Positions 9,466 through 20,554 are shown, counted from the stretch's first letter. The stretch: 64,000 bases of DNA from Cepaea nemoralis (GCA_014155875.1 JACEFZ010021793.1:124001-188000), one strand, 5' to 3'. Notes: generated by a model not told the origin, from the letters alone. Program-made: numbers and translations.

Positions 9466-9785
9466 ACAGATCATCCTCATTGCACATTGAGCCATTCAGT
9501 CCATAAATGCTCGGATCCCCTCCTCAGCAAATCCTGCAGCGTGTAGCGGTTCATGACACCAGTTCTATATTGGTTTATTAATCTTCTTTGGCTTCCTGCA
9601 TAGTGTTCTTGTCTGGCCACACCTCTTTTAACATGGTCGATGGAAGAACAGTGGAGAAGTAAAGTTTATCAGTTCCACTTGACATTTCTGTCTGTTCACT
9701 CAACATTTTACTGAACATCTTTTTATAACTGCAGGACAAAGCACAGCATTAGAGATCAGTGAATAATTTGTGACTAGAGCCAGAA

Positions 9786-10035
9786 ATGTGTTGGCATAGT
9801 GAATAGGTGGGCTTCTGTTCAGCAGTCGGGGTTCAACCATAATGCACTGAGGTAGTTTATATCAAGTTCTATCATTTAACACTCCTAGATGGGTGTCTCA
9901 ATGTCATTCTATGTGAATGTAATATTCACAATTGATGAATGAAAGATGAGTGATTGAAAGGGCCGAATGTAAGACGGGCCAGCGTGCCCAATTTGTTACC
10001 CTTTGAAAATAAAGAGTGTTTGTTAGTACGTTCGT
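9786..10035 (+). mobile_element. tRNA-related SINE with (GTTC)n tail (family G)
   Basis: The head has an A-box-like TGGCATAGTGAATAGG and B box GGGGTTCAACC at 9793-9836. The 3' region holds GAATGTAAGACGGGCC, a CCCAATTTGT word and a terminal TACGTTCGTTC. The 3' region recurs at 26190-26280 and 29104-29232, both ending in GTTCGTTC, so the family ends in a (GTTC) tail. Confidence 0.65.
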
Positions 10036-10261
10036 TCTCTTGAACTTTACCACTGAGGCCTGGGAGGGATTGTGTGCCTTCTACAGCAGTTGAAGTCATT
10101 GGCTTTTGAAGGAGAACAGATTATGATGTATATGCCCCTTGATGTAACTCCTCTGTTCAAATTTAATGTTTCCTTTGTTTGTAAAATCCACTTACTGAAA
10201 AGTTATGTGGCCTGCTCTTCTATATTGATGAAAATACTCGGCAATGAGGAGTGAAAAGGGG

Positions 10262-10450
10262 ACAAATCTGGAGGCATATAGTTTCTCTAACAACCAGGAC
10301 TTGATAAATGAACTGGATACATGGTTCCTGGTTCAGACAGGAGAGTTCTACAATCAGAGCATCAGGTTTGTAAGGAAGAGATGGGAGAAGTGTACAGTCA
10401 TTAAGGGGGAATTTGTAGAGAAGGACTCCAGTTTACACCTGTGTCCAGAT
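10262..10450 (+). pseudogene. mariner-type transposase C-terminal fragment
   Basis: The frame starting at 10244 reads FSNNQDLINELDTWF, then EFYNQSIRFVRKRWEKC and KGEFVEKDSSL. This matches the C-terminal end of mariner-family transposases, where a helix with EFYxxGIxxLxxRWxKC is followed by GDYVEK. The DDE/D catalytic domain is missing and no inverted repeats are seen here, so it is a relic. It belongs to a different subfamily from the mariner pieces at 22000-22566. Confidence 0.65.
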
Positions 10451-10722
10451 ACATGCCTTGACTTCTTCACACTAAAGTCCAAAACCTGTTTATTGCCCTT
10501 CGTATAGTATACCAGCCTCTATCTAGTCTGTGCAACCTGACATAACATGTCAAACCTGAAACACATGACGGTTGCGTTAATCTGTGTGTAATCTTGTTTA
10601 AGACCAGGGCACCGTCAACAATAAATTAGTGTCAGCAATTGTGACATATATGTACTATAAAAACAAGTTGATCTTTTTGAAGACAGATTAAGCCTGCAGT
10701 GAGAAGTGTTAGTCACAATAAT

Positions 10723-10918
10723 GTTATTGTTTCATCTGTATGTTATTGTTTCATCTGTATGTTATTGTTTCATCTGTATGTTATTGTTTCATCTGTATGT
10801 TATTGTTTCATCTGTATGTTATTGTTTCATCTGTATGTTATTGTTTCATCTGTATGTTATTGTTTCATCTGTATGTTATTGTTTCATCTGTATGTTATTG
10901 TTTCATCTGTATGTTATT
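10723..10918. repeat. 19-bp minisatellite
   Basis: Ten nearly perfect copies of GTTATTGTTTCATCTGTAT. The 19-bp period is not a multiple of three, and the unit has no stop in any plus-strand frame, which explains three overlapping ORFs of 73-111 residues rich in Leu/Val/Cys. Confidence 0.95.
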
Positions 10919-11277
10919 GAACATGTTTGTCAGTAAACATTCCTCTCAACACACAAATGAAACTAGGTCATCATGGTATTTGTACATTTGCTTGTGTCTC
11001 TCAGGAGTTTGCTGTTTAGCAAGCAGTGTACAGATTGATGTGACCGTTCTGTCCCAAGCAGGTCATCATATGTGATTGTCTATTCTTCACATGTTCCAAT
11101 CAAAAGTTTGTGTGTGATTGAACTTCATATGATTGGTCAGAGAAGGCTACAGATATCTGGCAATGTTTTTGTTTACAATGTGTACATATTTTACTGCTGG
11201 AATTAATACTTTTGTGATTTTGTTATCACTGTTGTCACCATTTGGCAGCTTTCACCTTGTGTGTGTGTTTTTTTTTT

Positions 11278-11560
11278 GCCTTCGCTCTCTTTGGACTCAA
11301 GCGTAATGTATACACGCATTACTTCTACTAGTGCACTGGACTAATTTTTGCAAGTGGATCAGCTTTCCCTAGTGTCCTTCGCCATCAGGTGAACCCATTC
11401 TGACTTCAGAGGTACTTGTAATTTACTTCGCAAAGTCAAGGATGATAAAAGAAAATTTTAGTCCAACTGACCAATGTAGAGGTTGAACCTGCTACCTCGA
11501 CATCAGCACACCAGATATTTAAGAATGAAGGTTCTTACCCATATAGCTATGCTGGACTCC
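11278..11560 (-). mobile_element. tRNA-Leu-derived SINE, minus strand
   Basis: The head lies at the right (revcomp of TAGCTATGCTGG, ACCTCGACATCAGC and GTTGAACC). The body contains TTCGCCATCAGGTGAACCCA and CTTCAGAGGTACTTGTAATT. Diagnostic words are shared with 18195-18480, 28385-28660 and, reversed, 3553-3730. Near full length, about 280 bp. Confidence 0.8.
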
Positions 11561-11717
11561 AGGGAGGAACTGAGTATCTTTGCAAGAGATTGTGATGAGA
11601 GGAAACAACAAAACATGTCCTCGGTTCACCTACCTCAAGCATCCTTACCCAGGGTATCTTTTATGCCCTGAATCGATCATCGTATTAGTTAACCCCTGCC
11701 TCTTCTTCAAGAAGCCA

Positions 11718-11935
11718 TGCGAGTCTCCGTGTCAAAGTGGTCTAGCTGTCTGCCTTGGGCTCTGAAGGTTGTGAGTTCGATTCCAGGCTATGTTTTTCGG
11801 TCTTATTTCACAAGTGCATTTCTCTCGGAGACTCCTAGGGTTCATAGCTGGAGCTACGGAGTTCGTGCTTTGTGTGGAAAGAGAAAGAGCTATATGGGAT
11901 AAAACCCGGTGCAATGAAGTCGATCCTCACAACTT
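11718..11935 (+). mobile_element. tRNA-derived SINE (family B)
   Basis: Head GTCTCCGTGTCAAAGTGGTC with B box GAGTTCGATTCC. The body has TTCACAAGTGCATTTCTCTC, GGAGACTCC, ACGGAGTTCGTGCTTTGTGT and a 3' TATGGGATAAAACCCGG. Other copies are at 23150, 38560 and 47427. Confidence 0.8.
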
Positions 11936-12329
11936 TTAAATCTTTATTTTCCAAAAGCTAAGCCTTCTATAACTTTTCTTTCAGTGGCGTTTAATTTGGC
12001 CAAAATAATTTTTTCCCGAGACATTGCCAAGGCATTTGGGAATTACTGCATGAAACGAGAAAGAGTTCGTGTCTAGTGTGTGGTGAATTAAAACATGGCA
12101 TAAACTATTAGCTGTCATATGGGGGAAACTAGCACGTAATAGGAACGGATGAAGTGCCAGCGGAAAGATAATTATCTGGGGACTGATGGGCTGGCAGGGG
12201 AAAATGCAATATCAGCTGCCAGTGCCACATTGTATGTGTTTGCTGAAGTGGACTATTGGTACAGGTTTGTTGAGGTCATGAGTTGCTAGTCAAGCTGTGG
12301 CCCATTTTTCATTATTTCTAATATCTGTT

Positions 12330-12450
12330 TAGGGAGTCATAGTGGCATAGTTGATAGGGCACTCGTTTGTTTGTTGGCTTTCTGTCATGGGTTCAATTCC
12401 CCCTGACTCTGTTGTGGGAAGGAACTTATCCTAGTCGCATACAGCACCAT
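12330..12450 (+). mobile_element. tRNA-like SINE head
   Basis: A box TAGTGGCATAGTTGATAGGG and B box GGGTTCAATTCC at a tRNA-like spacing, followed by GACTCTGTTGTGGGAAGGA. No acceptor-stem closure, so not a tRNA gene. Probably an old SINE, downstream part unclear. Confidence 0.5.
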
Positions 12451-12506
12451 GTTGGTTCTAGTCTTTAAGAATGAGTACCAGAAATATATCTGACAAGCTG
12501 TGAGCA

Positions 12507-12625
12507 GTTTAAAAAATAATTCTTTTATTTGAATAACGAAGACACAACCAATAGATTGCACAATTTATTGCCTGGCATATTTCGCTGCATCTCATCAGGT
12601 ACATACTGCAGAAATCACACAATGT
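12507..12625 (-). mobile_element. Penelope-like element terminal region
   Basis: A conserved block read on the minus strand: ACCTGATGAGATGCAGCGAA, then ATATG-CAGGCAATAAATTG and TGTGTCTTCGTTATTCAAA. The same block follows recognisable Penelope-like coding sequence at 32990-33400, so it is the 3' untranslated/terminal part of that element. It carries hammerhead-ribozyme-like core words. Confidence 0.6.
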
Positions 12626-12629
12626 AAAG

Positions 12630-13090
12630 TAAAATAACTAGATTTTTTACCAGATACTTTCTGGTATTACTGTGACACCTGAAATAAAATCTGTAAATGA
12701 TGTTCTTGGAGCTGTCAAGGAAAAGTGTTTTATCTTTAGCATTAACAACACCTTGGTTGGGACTGGAAGACTGTGTGAAATAGTTGGCATGGAACCATAT
12801 CAGACACAGTGCTTCCTCGAATAGTTGGCACGGAACCATATCAAACACAGTTCTGTCACCCAGTGTGAGATGAATGCAGGATTTTAAACATTGTTCATAA
12901 TAATGGAATCCGGAAAACAATACATGGAAATGCTCAGGCAGGAAATAATGCACGATAACAACATACAACAAACAGAAAAAAAGCAACTGAAAGGAAGCAT
13001 TGATTGTGAGTTATCAAACAAAGACAAACTGACAAAATCATAGGAGTTTGATGTAGAGACAGCCAAGATATCTATATGCCATACAGTGGG
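12630..13090. other. no gene seen; short internal duplication
   Basis: Contains two copies of the words ATAGTTGGCA(T/C)GGAACCATA and TCA(G/A)ACACAG about 47 bp apart (12780-12850). The minus-strand 123-residue ORF resembles nothing I recognise and shows no supporting signals. Confidence 0.45.
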
Positions 13091-13099
13091 GGCAGTGTC

Positions 13100-13640
13100 A
13101 TCAACAGTTGGTTACAAATACTGGCTTCTCATCATGAACAGTTGTCAGTTTTGGCCCCACATACTGGCTTCTCATCATGAACAGTTGTCAATTTTGGCCC
13201 CACCTACTGGCTTCTCATCATGAAAACTTGAAAGTTTTGGCCCCACCTACTGGCTTCTCATCATGAAAACTTTAAAGTTTTGGCCCCACATTCTGGCTTC
13301 TCATCATGAACAGTTGTCAATTTTGGCCCCACCTACTGGCTTCTCATCATGAAAACTTGAAAGTTTTGGCCCCACATACTGGCTTCTCATCATGAAAACT
13401 TGAAAGTTTTGGCCCCACTTACTGGCTTCTCATCATGAACAGTTGACAATTTTGGCTGCACATACTGGCTTCTCATCATTAACACTTGACAATTTTCACC
13501 CCACATACTGGCTTCTCATCATGAAAACTTGACAATTTTGATCCCACATACTGGTTTCTCATCATGAAAACTTGACAATTTTGACCCCACATACTGGCTT
13601 CTCATCATGAAAACTTGACAATTTTGACCCCACATATTAC
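13100..13640. repeat. 43-bp minisatellite
   Basis: About twelve copies of a 43-44 bp unit with the core TACTGGCTTCTCATCATGAA followed by CAGTTG or AACTTG and AATTTTGGCCCCACA. Two internal variants (CAGTTGTCA and AACTTGAAA) are intermixed rather than segregated, suggesting gene conversion or repeated unequal exchange. Confidence 0.95.
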
Positions 13641-14179
13641 TTCTTGCCAATAACGCATATTAATATTCACTTCCCCCACAGCATAGGAAATATACGCCTC
13701 ACATTTTGTTGTCCCAAAGCAGTTTGTGAATCTCAGCGCACCATAAGTGAAGGCCTATTCCAGGTGATAGCACTAAACCTGCTGTCGTATTGTCCTGTCA
13801 TGGAGATTGTTTTCACCTGTGTGTACTTGTGATGTGCAGTACCAAGGCAAGTCCACAGTAAAATTGTATGTAGATATGTACACAGGTAGAATACATCCAA
13901 GGTTGTTTAGGTGAAAGACGCCTGTTACCTCTAAAACTGGGTTGGGGGATTTTGGCAATGACATACCCAACACCTGTGGGTGAGACATGACCAACCTAGG
14001 CCTCATTCCAGTCTGGTGGAGAATCGTGGCCTGGAAACATATTAATGTGATTTTCCGTATGTGGAAAGTTTCAATACCGGCCTTGCCTGGAGAGGGGAAG
14101 GAGAGTACAGCAACACACTTCCTTGGATTTTGTACTTAATATCCCATGGGGAGGTTAAGTTTCAACACACACAACAAAC

Positions 14180-15120
14180 TCCTGTCCTAAAGTATTGTAA
14201 CTGAACCTTCTACTGTCATAGTGTGCTGTTACTGAAACTTCTACTGACAATTATAGAGTGCTGTTACTGAATCTTCTACTGTCAGTCATAGTGTGCTGTT
14301 ACTAAACCTTCTACTGTCAGTCATAGTGTGCTGTTACTAAACCTTCTACTGTCAGTCATAGTGTGCTGTTACTGACACTTCTACTGTCAATTATAGAGTG
14401 GTGTTACTAAACCTTCTACTGTCAGTCATAGTGTGCTGTTACTGACACTTCTACTGTCAATTATAGTGTGCTGTTACTAAACCTTCTACTGTCAGTCATA
14501 GTGTGCTGTTACTGACACTTCTACTGTCAATTATAGTGTGCTGTTACTGAATCTTCTACTGTCAGTCATAGTGTGCTGTTACTGACACTTCTACTGTCAA
14601 TTATAGAGTGGTGTTACTGAATCTTCTACTGTCAATTATAGAGTGGTGTTACTGAATCTTCTACTGTCAATTATAGAGTGGTGTTACTGAATCTTCTACT
14701 GTCAGTCATAGTGTGCTGTTACTGACACTTCTACTGTCAATTATAGAGTGGTGTTACTGAATCTTTGTCAATTATAGAGTGGTGTTACTAAACCTTCTAC
14801 TGTCAGTCATAGTGTGCTGTTACATTATAGAGTGGTGTTACTGAACCTTCTACTGTCATAGAGTGCTGTTGCTAAACCTTCTACTGTCATAGAGTGCTGT
14901 TGCTAAACCTTCTACTGTCATAGAGTGCTGTTGCTGAACATTCTGCTGTCATAGAGTGCTGTTACTGAACCTTCTACTGTCATAGAGCACTGTTACTGAA
15001 CCTTCTGTCATAGAGTGCTGTGACTGAACCTTCTTTCATAGAGCACTGTTACTGAACCTTCTCTCACAGAGTACTGCTAGTGAACCGAAACTCCTCTCAA
15101 AGAGCAGTGTTATTGAGCTT
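14180..15120. repeat. 35-bp minisatellite
   Basis: About 25 copies of a 35-bp unit (CTGTTACTGAACCTTCTACT + GTCAGTCATAGTGTG, or the variant GTCAATTATAGAGTG). It shortens and decays to the right, with units near 26-30 bp after 14860. Confidence 0.95.
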
Positions 15121-15139
15121 ACTCTCATATAGAGCTGAT

Positions 15140-15760
15140 ACTGGACCTTCTACCATTGTAGGGCAGTGTTATTGAATCTGCTGATATCATCAAAAACAGT
15201 TACTGATCCTGTTTGTAGTGTAGATCACAGTATCTGAAATTGTTTGCATGGTTGGAAACTGTTACTCAACCATTTTGTGTGGTAGATCACAGTTGCTGAA
15301 CCATTGTGTGTGGTAAATCACAGTTATTGAACCTGTTTGTGTGGTAGATCACAGTTATCGAAACTGTTTATATGGTAGATCAGTTATTGAACCTGTTTAT
15401 ATGGTAGATGACAGTTACTGAACCTGTTTGTATGGTAGATCACAGTTTTTTGTTTTAAATGTTGCATACCCCTTACAGGACGTTGCAGTCAACACCAGCA
15501 TTTTTCAGTTGCTGTTGATGTACTAGGCAAGATTACGCTAAATAGTTTGCCATTGCTTTCTGAGCAACCGGCTCACATATTCCCGTAAGTTACCAGCGCG
15601 GTGCGAACCGCTGCCGATTCTCGCAGCTGCGTTACTCATGAGAATATACAGGATTACAGAGAAAGAAGTTAAATCCCTATTCCAGGGAGACCCGCTTAGA
15701 TCACAGTTACTTAACCTGTTTATATGGTAGATTACAGTTACTGAACCTCCAAACATCGCA
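15140..15760. repeat. about 31-bp degenerate minisatellite, interrupted by a SINE
   Basis: Units of the type GGTAGATCACAGTTACTGAA + CCTGTTTGTAT run from about 15230 to 15445 and resume at 15697-15750. They are interrupted exactly by the SINE at 15446-15696. The unit is related to the preceding 35-bp array (GTTACTGAACC shared). Confidence 0.85.
15446..15696 (-). mobile_element. SINE family I inserted in a minisatellite, 10-bp target-site duplication
   Basis: Full-length minus-strand copy: tail CCTGTAAGGGGTATGC, central domain GCAATGGCAAACTA and a tRNA-like head near 15690. The 10-bp word TAGATCACAG flanks it (15436-15445 and 15697-15706). Other family I copies: 42148, 42403, 54934 and 58733. 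Confidence 0.85.
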
Positions 15761-16392
15761 GGCCACTGTTACAGATAGTACTGAACCCTTGTACCAGGCA
15801 TTTGTTACATTAATACCAACTTTAGACAGGACGCACTACAGAAGACGTGTGAGTATGGAGTCATATATGAACGCATCATGAGTTGCTTGGTACAGAGTGC
15901 AGTAAGAAAACCGAGCCCGCACATACCTCTGGCGTGTGTCCGGTAAAATCTCCCTGCGGACACCAGCGTCGGTAAAATCTCCTGGCGGAAAATAGTGTTG
16001 ATAAATAAAACCCTCTTACATGTTAGTTTTTATGTGTTCTTTTTTGAAATTATCCTCTTTTCCCCGTTGAGGTGTGTCCAGTGAGGGGTTTAAGGGATTC
16101 TATCTGTCTTTTCTGCCGAGGAGTTTGGAAGTTTCCCATCCTCCGTGTTTGATGAGGGTGTTACAGGATTGCATACTCTGCTGCTCATCAGAGGTTTACG
16201 GGATTACACTCACATTCTTGTTGTTACAGGATTCACAAAGTTGTGTCTTCTCTCTCAGCTGTCGGTTGGGAAGACGTAGTCCTGTTTGTTACACAGTGTG
16301 TACGTAATTTTATGCCCTGCTCCAAATTGTTGCTTTTGATGGGATATGGCAGTTTAAAAAAATAATTATTCTCTACCATTTTGATAATTAGA

Positions 16393-16507
<115 letters not shown>

Positions 16508-16560
16508 AGAGAGAGGAATGTCCCTGTGAAATAAATGTGGCAGGTTTCTCCTTGACTTAA

Positions 16561-16764
16561 CTGATTCAATGCCGAAGGATAATATATTGCCGAAAGATAA
16601 CTTACCATTTGGACCGAAGGACGTTATATCAGTAGTTGTTTGTTTTGTTTCCTGGTACCTTTCGCAATTTTAATGCTCAGTTAATAAACATTTATATTAT
16701 TTGTTCATTTGATAATGCACCATGTTTCCAAATCCCATTTTTTTTGTTTGGGTTACTGAATCAG
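16561..16764. mobile_element. piggyBac-like nonautonomous element, 204 bp
   Basis: Bounded by TTAA on both sides (16557-16560, 16765-16768), the target-site duplication typical of the piggyBac superfamily. Inverted ends: CTGATTCAATGCCGAA at the left and, read from the right, CTGATTCAGTAACCC. No coding capacity. The interior shares CTGGTACCTTTCGCAA and AATGCTCAGT words with the element at 25048-25785. Confidence 0.65.
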
Positions 16765-16997
16765 TTAAGAGACTTAACATGTAACCCCCCGCCCCACCAA
16801 ACCCCTCTCCGGTAGCAGATTCCTGCTACATCCTGTCTGTGATGTGATAGAACTATCACACATTGCAGGCCTGACTGCGCTGAGAAATAGATGGCCAACC
16901 TTTGCCTCACTTAGCAGGCGAATGAAACCTCGCTTGACTGTACTCTTAATATCATTAGCGCAGTTCTCTATCATCTCTGCTAATACGCCCTGCTACG

Positions 16998-17250
16998 TAA
17001 AAAAAGTTGCATATCCCTTACAGGACGTTGCTGTCAGTACCAACATTTTACTGCCGTTGTTGATGTCTTGGCAAGTTTTTAGCGTTCAGTAGTTTGCCTT
17101 TACTTTCTGAACGACCGGCTCCCATACTAGCACGTTGAAACCAGCGTGACACGGTCTGCTGCCAAATCGGTCGCCGCTCTGTTTCGAACTCGGGTAAACG
17201 GAATTACGAATCGCGTTCGCAACTCCGTCGCCACGGAGGACCGGCGTCGT
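16998..17250 (-). mobile_element. SINE family II, minus strand
   Basis: A-run/tail AAAAAAAGTTGCATATCCC at the left, then GGACGTTGCTGTCAG, a central domain with GTAGTTTGCC, and GACCGGCTCCCATACTAGC. The tRNA-like head with a B-box-like GTTTCGAACTC lies at about 17190. About 250 bp, full length. Confidence 0.8.
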
Positions 17251-17639
17251 AAGTTACCTGCCTGCTAAAATATTCTACCGTAACTGTTTACAGTGTTGGG
17301 AACAATGCAGAACGGCTGCATATTATGACCAGTAGTATACCAAGGCAATTAATCTCACCCAGGCATGTGGCAGGCATCCTAATCAGCGGTTTGTTAGACT
17401 GGCAGCCTAGACCAAGGTGTCGTCACAGAAACCCCACTTGCCCAGCTACCTGCTTAAGCAAATCTACGGAGACAAAAACAACAGATGCGGAGTAGGCCAG
17501 CTTTACTGGAACATAACCTAAGTGACAAAATGGACGTTGCGGTTAGAGCCTTAGTCAGCACACAGACAATTCACAGACTGTTTACTCAGTGTGCTAGAGA
17601 AGCAACAGAATGCTGCCGTCATACTCCATTAGTGGTCTT

Positions 17640-17757
17640 CATGTAACATGCCCCTAACATGGGCGATCAGCCGCGGGCGGTTTGGAAGCAGACCCCATTG
17701 TGTTGATTTTCACAATCATATGAACGTCGGATGTTCAGAAAGCAGTGGTAAATTTTA
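17640..17757 (+). mobile_element. SINE family II fragment, plus strand
   Basis: Contains GGGCGGTTTGGAAGCAGACC, TTGTGTTGATTTTCACAAT and GTTCAGAAAGCAGTGGTAAA, then stops where the next, inverted copy begins. It forms a tail-to-tail pair with 17758-17935. Confidence 0.7.
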
Positions 17758-17935
17758 AAAGTTGCATGGTCTTTGCTGGATGTTGCAATCAACCACATGT
17801 TGATTTTCAAGGCAATTTTGACGTTTAGTAGTTTGCCATTGCTTTCTGGGCGAGCAGTCAACTTTGAAGTCCAAATGATCGGTCTAGCGATTGAACCCCA
17901 CACGCCGCCGTCAGCACATCTAGACGTAAAATTGC
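17758..17935 (-). mobile_element. SINE family II-like copy, minus strand
   Basis: AAGTTGCATGGTCTTTGCTG, AGTAGTTTGCCATTGCTTTC and an inverted B-box-like GATTGAACCCC are ordered as in a minus-strand SINE. It is more diverged than neighbouring copies and directly abuts the plus-strand fragment. Confidence 0.65.
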
Positions 17936-18194
17936 TTAGAAAATATATCAAAATAGATGATAAATACTGGGGTTACTTGTAAAGGACGCGCAGCTAACTT
18001 GTAACTTCCTATGGCTATTTACCGATGAAGTGTTGTTAGTGTCACTAAGCTTGTCTCTGTCTCTGTCTCTATTATCCCCTCAAGTGTTGGCTGTTTGTAC
18101 GTAATTGTTCTGTTATGTTCATATGCTTGTCCTAGGATTGCCTCGTGTGTTCTACAATCCGTGAGTTGTATTTTTTGTTCTTTGGGGGTTCTCG

Positions 18195-18480
18195 AAGCGG
18201 GTTCTTTGGGGGAACTCAAGCGTAGTCCATACACATTACTTCTAGTTGTGCTGGACTGAATTTTGCGTGTGGATTAGCTTTCCCTATTAACAAGTGTCCC
18301 TCGCCATCAAGTGAACCCACTCAGACTTCAGAGGTACTTGTAATTTACGTTCCCAAGTCAAGGACGATAGGTCAACATTTTAGTCCAACTGTCTGGTATA
18401 GGGGTTGAACCCCTTACCTCGGCATCAGCACACCGGATGTTTAAGAGCACGCGTTCTTATCTATTCGGCCATGCTGACCT
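18195..18480 (-). mobile_element. tRNA-Leu-derived SINE, minus strand
   Basis: The best-preserved copy of this family. The head on the minus strand reads GTCAGCATGGCCGAATAGAT, with an inverted B box GGGGTTGAACCCC at about 18401. The body carries CTCGCCATCAAGTGAACCCA and ACTTCAGAGGTACTTGTAAT. Confidence 0.85.
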
Positions 18481-18609
18481 ATGCGTTGTGGTATTTACAT
18501 TGTCCTAATAAATGGCTACCGTCGGGTATTTCTGAGCTGGCCTGCTTGTCCTACAGGTCTCACACACATAGACCCGCACAGCCTCGATATAGCACTCAAT
18601 CTCTTGTTC

Positions 18610-18840
18610 ACACAAGAAGGGGTTACGGACACAATTTGTGATCCTGCATACCGCGTTCGAAACACAACCGCGGGCGATTTGGTAGCAAACCGCATTGCGT
18701 TGGTTTTCATACATTTGTGTGTGTGTGTGTGCCGGTCGTTCAGAAAGCAATGGCAGATTACAGTAATTTGCCAAGAAATCACAAATAGCTCACACAATCT
18801 GGGGTTGACTGCGACGTCCTGGGAAAGATATACAGCTAAC
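18610..18840 (+). mobile_element. SINE family II, plus strand
   Basis: Head with GGTTACGGACACAATTTGTG and B-box-like GCGTTCGAAAC, linker GCGATTTGGTAGCAAACCGC with a (TG)n expansion, central domain GTCGTTCAGAAAGCAATGGC and 3' GACTGCGACGTCCTGG. About 230 bp, near full length. Confidence 0.85.
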
Positions 18841-18974
18841 TTTATTTTTCTTGCAAGAGCTTATTGATAGCTTATTGGCGGTATGCTTATCATCCCCCGT
18901 TACTAGCTTTCCATTGCTGGCTTCTGCCTTGTCTGTCAGTTGCTAACCACGGTTGGAGTATAATACGAATCGCC

Positions 18975-19160
18975 ATGTCGCGATTCTCTCAAATCTCCGA
19001 ATCATCAAACACTTCGACATATTACACTACACACTATACAGTGCTACAGGGACATGGACGTTAGTGTAAGAGGTGAACCACCTTGTGGCGATTCTCTCAA
19101 ATCTCTGCTATACAGTGATGCAGGGGACATGAATGTAAGAGGTGAAACACACAGCAGAGC
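18975..19160. repeat. local direct duplication
   Basis: The block GCGATTCTCTCAAATCTC ... TATACAGTG-T-CAGGG-ACATG ... GTAAGAGGTGAA occurs twice (about 18980-19073 and 19088-19154); the second copy has lost about 40 bp in the middle. A simple tandem segmental duplication. Confidence 0.7.
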
Positions 19161-19348
19161 AACGAACAAAACAGCACTGGCGATATGTAGGTGTTAGTTC
19201 TGTGTCAGCGACGTTTTAAAATGACAGATGGAAAAAATGACATTTGTCATGCCTCTTTCAAGGGGAGTACATTATCCTTGTGGTGCAGCTGTCTAGCTTA
19301 CAAGTGTGGCCTGGCCATGGATTTATGTCAAGTTGACTTCCTCTAGAC

Positions 19349-20071
19349 CAGTGGTTCCCAAGCTTTTCAAGCAGAGGGCCATATCTACTATTTTCGGGAG
19401 TTAAGCGGGCCACATGGTTATAAAACCATAAAAGTCGTGCAATAACATTCTTACCTTTCTTAACTTTCGTTAACAAAATTCTAAAACTTTGAAGGCAGTC
19501 AGCGTCAGTACTACACTGCGGTCATTTTTTTTGGGTTTAAAATCAAAATTTCATTTAACAATAAATTTTTAATCAGTTTCGAAAATCGCTATTAATGTAA
19601 TTAATTTACATTTGTAACTGTTCTTCATAACCAGTTACTTAAGTCCAGATGCTAGTTTACCAATGTCTGGGCACAAATCTTTCGTGTCCAAAGTCTTCCA
19701 AAGAATTCACGATAAGCAACGTCTTCACATTTTCGCTTTTTACCATTGTTTGATTTTAAATTTTCCACACTCATGTTTATAGGCTTTAACGGAAAATTTT
19801 TATTTGAAAACATCTACTTTCAACACAATACTACCGACTCTGCTAAACAGTTGTAACAGACGACAACATGGCGCCTCACGAACTCTGATTGGTCGATAAG
19901 TCTTGGATATGGGAACTTCATCACGTTTCGTTGCGAAACGCCAACGGGGCGCTCCGAGTGCATTTTTGAAATTATTAAAATATGTTATATTAAATAACGA
20001 GGCCTCGCGCGCCACTTTCTGACAGCTGGCGGGTCACAAGTGGCCCGCGGGCCGTGGTTTGGGAACCTCTG
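19349..20071. mobile_element. 723-bp nonautonomous hAT transposon with perfect 8-bp target-site duplication
   Basis: Terminal inverted repeats: CAGTGGTTCCCAAGCTTTT at the left and, read from the right end, CAGAGGTTCCCAAACCAC. Both fit the hAT consensus CAGNGGTTCCCAA. The element is flanked by the identical 8-bp word CTCTAGAC at 19341-19348 and 20072-20079, the duplication length made by hAT transposases. Subterminal GGGCCACATG and AGTGGCCCGCGGGCCG words are also hAT-like. No transposase is encoded, so movement would have needed an enzyme in trans. Confidence 0.9.
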
Positions 20072-20554
20072 CTCTAGACACATTCTGTTCACATTAACGG
20101 ACTCTGCCTACCCTCTGGGGCAGTGTACGTTTTTCTAGCGGTTTTGTTGAAACGTCTCCTGTTTTGCTATTTCCAACAGTAGTGACATGTTTATCGTCGG
20201 CTTCTAGCTCACGGAATGCCCTGAGTTATTCGCCATAGTCCGAGCAAGATAGGTTTCTGTTCTGACAACCCGAGAGGTTGGCGGAGGAAAGTGGTCCTTG
20301 TACAGGTTTCCAGTGCAGTCATGTGAGCGACCCAGTAACTTATGAGTCAGCGATGGACACCGAAAGTACAGTCAGTTTCTATGAATAACTTTTAACTATT
20401 CGACCAAGGGGATTTCCCCCTGTGATCTTCATAACCTTGTGCGTACGCGGGGAATGGATGTTAGTGATCACCATTGTAAGAACGGACAAAAAACGTTGGG
20501 AAGAAGGAAATAGACCGAAGAGAAGTGATTCTAAAACTGCTAAAACTTCTAAAA

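Noticed and set aside
12615..12986. 123-codon minus ORF next to the Penelope-like block
   Set aside because: Its reading shows no RT or GIY-YIG motif and part of it lies in a local duplication.
18400..18480. tRNA-Leu gene on the minus strand
   Set aside because: Good resemblance over the 5' half, but no matching 3' acceptor strand, and the same head is attached to a common body at four loci.
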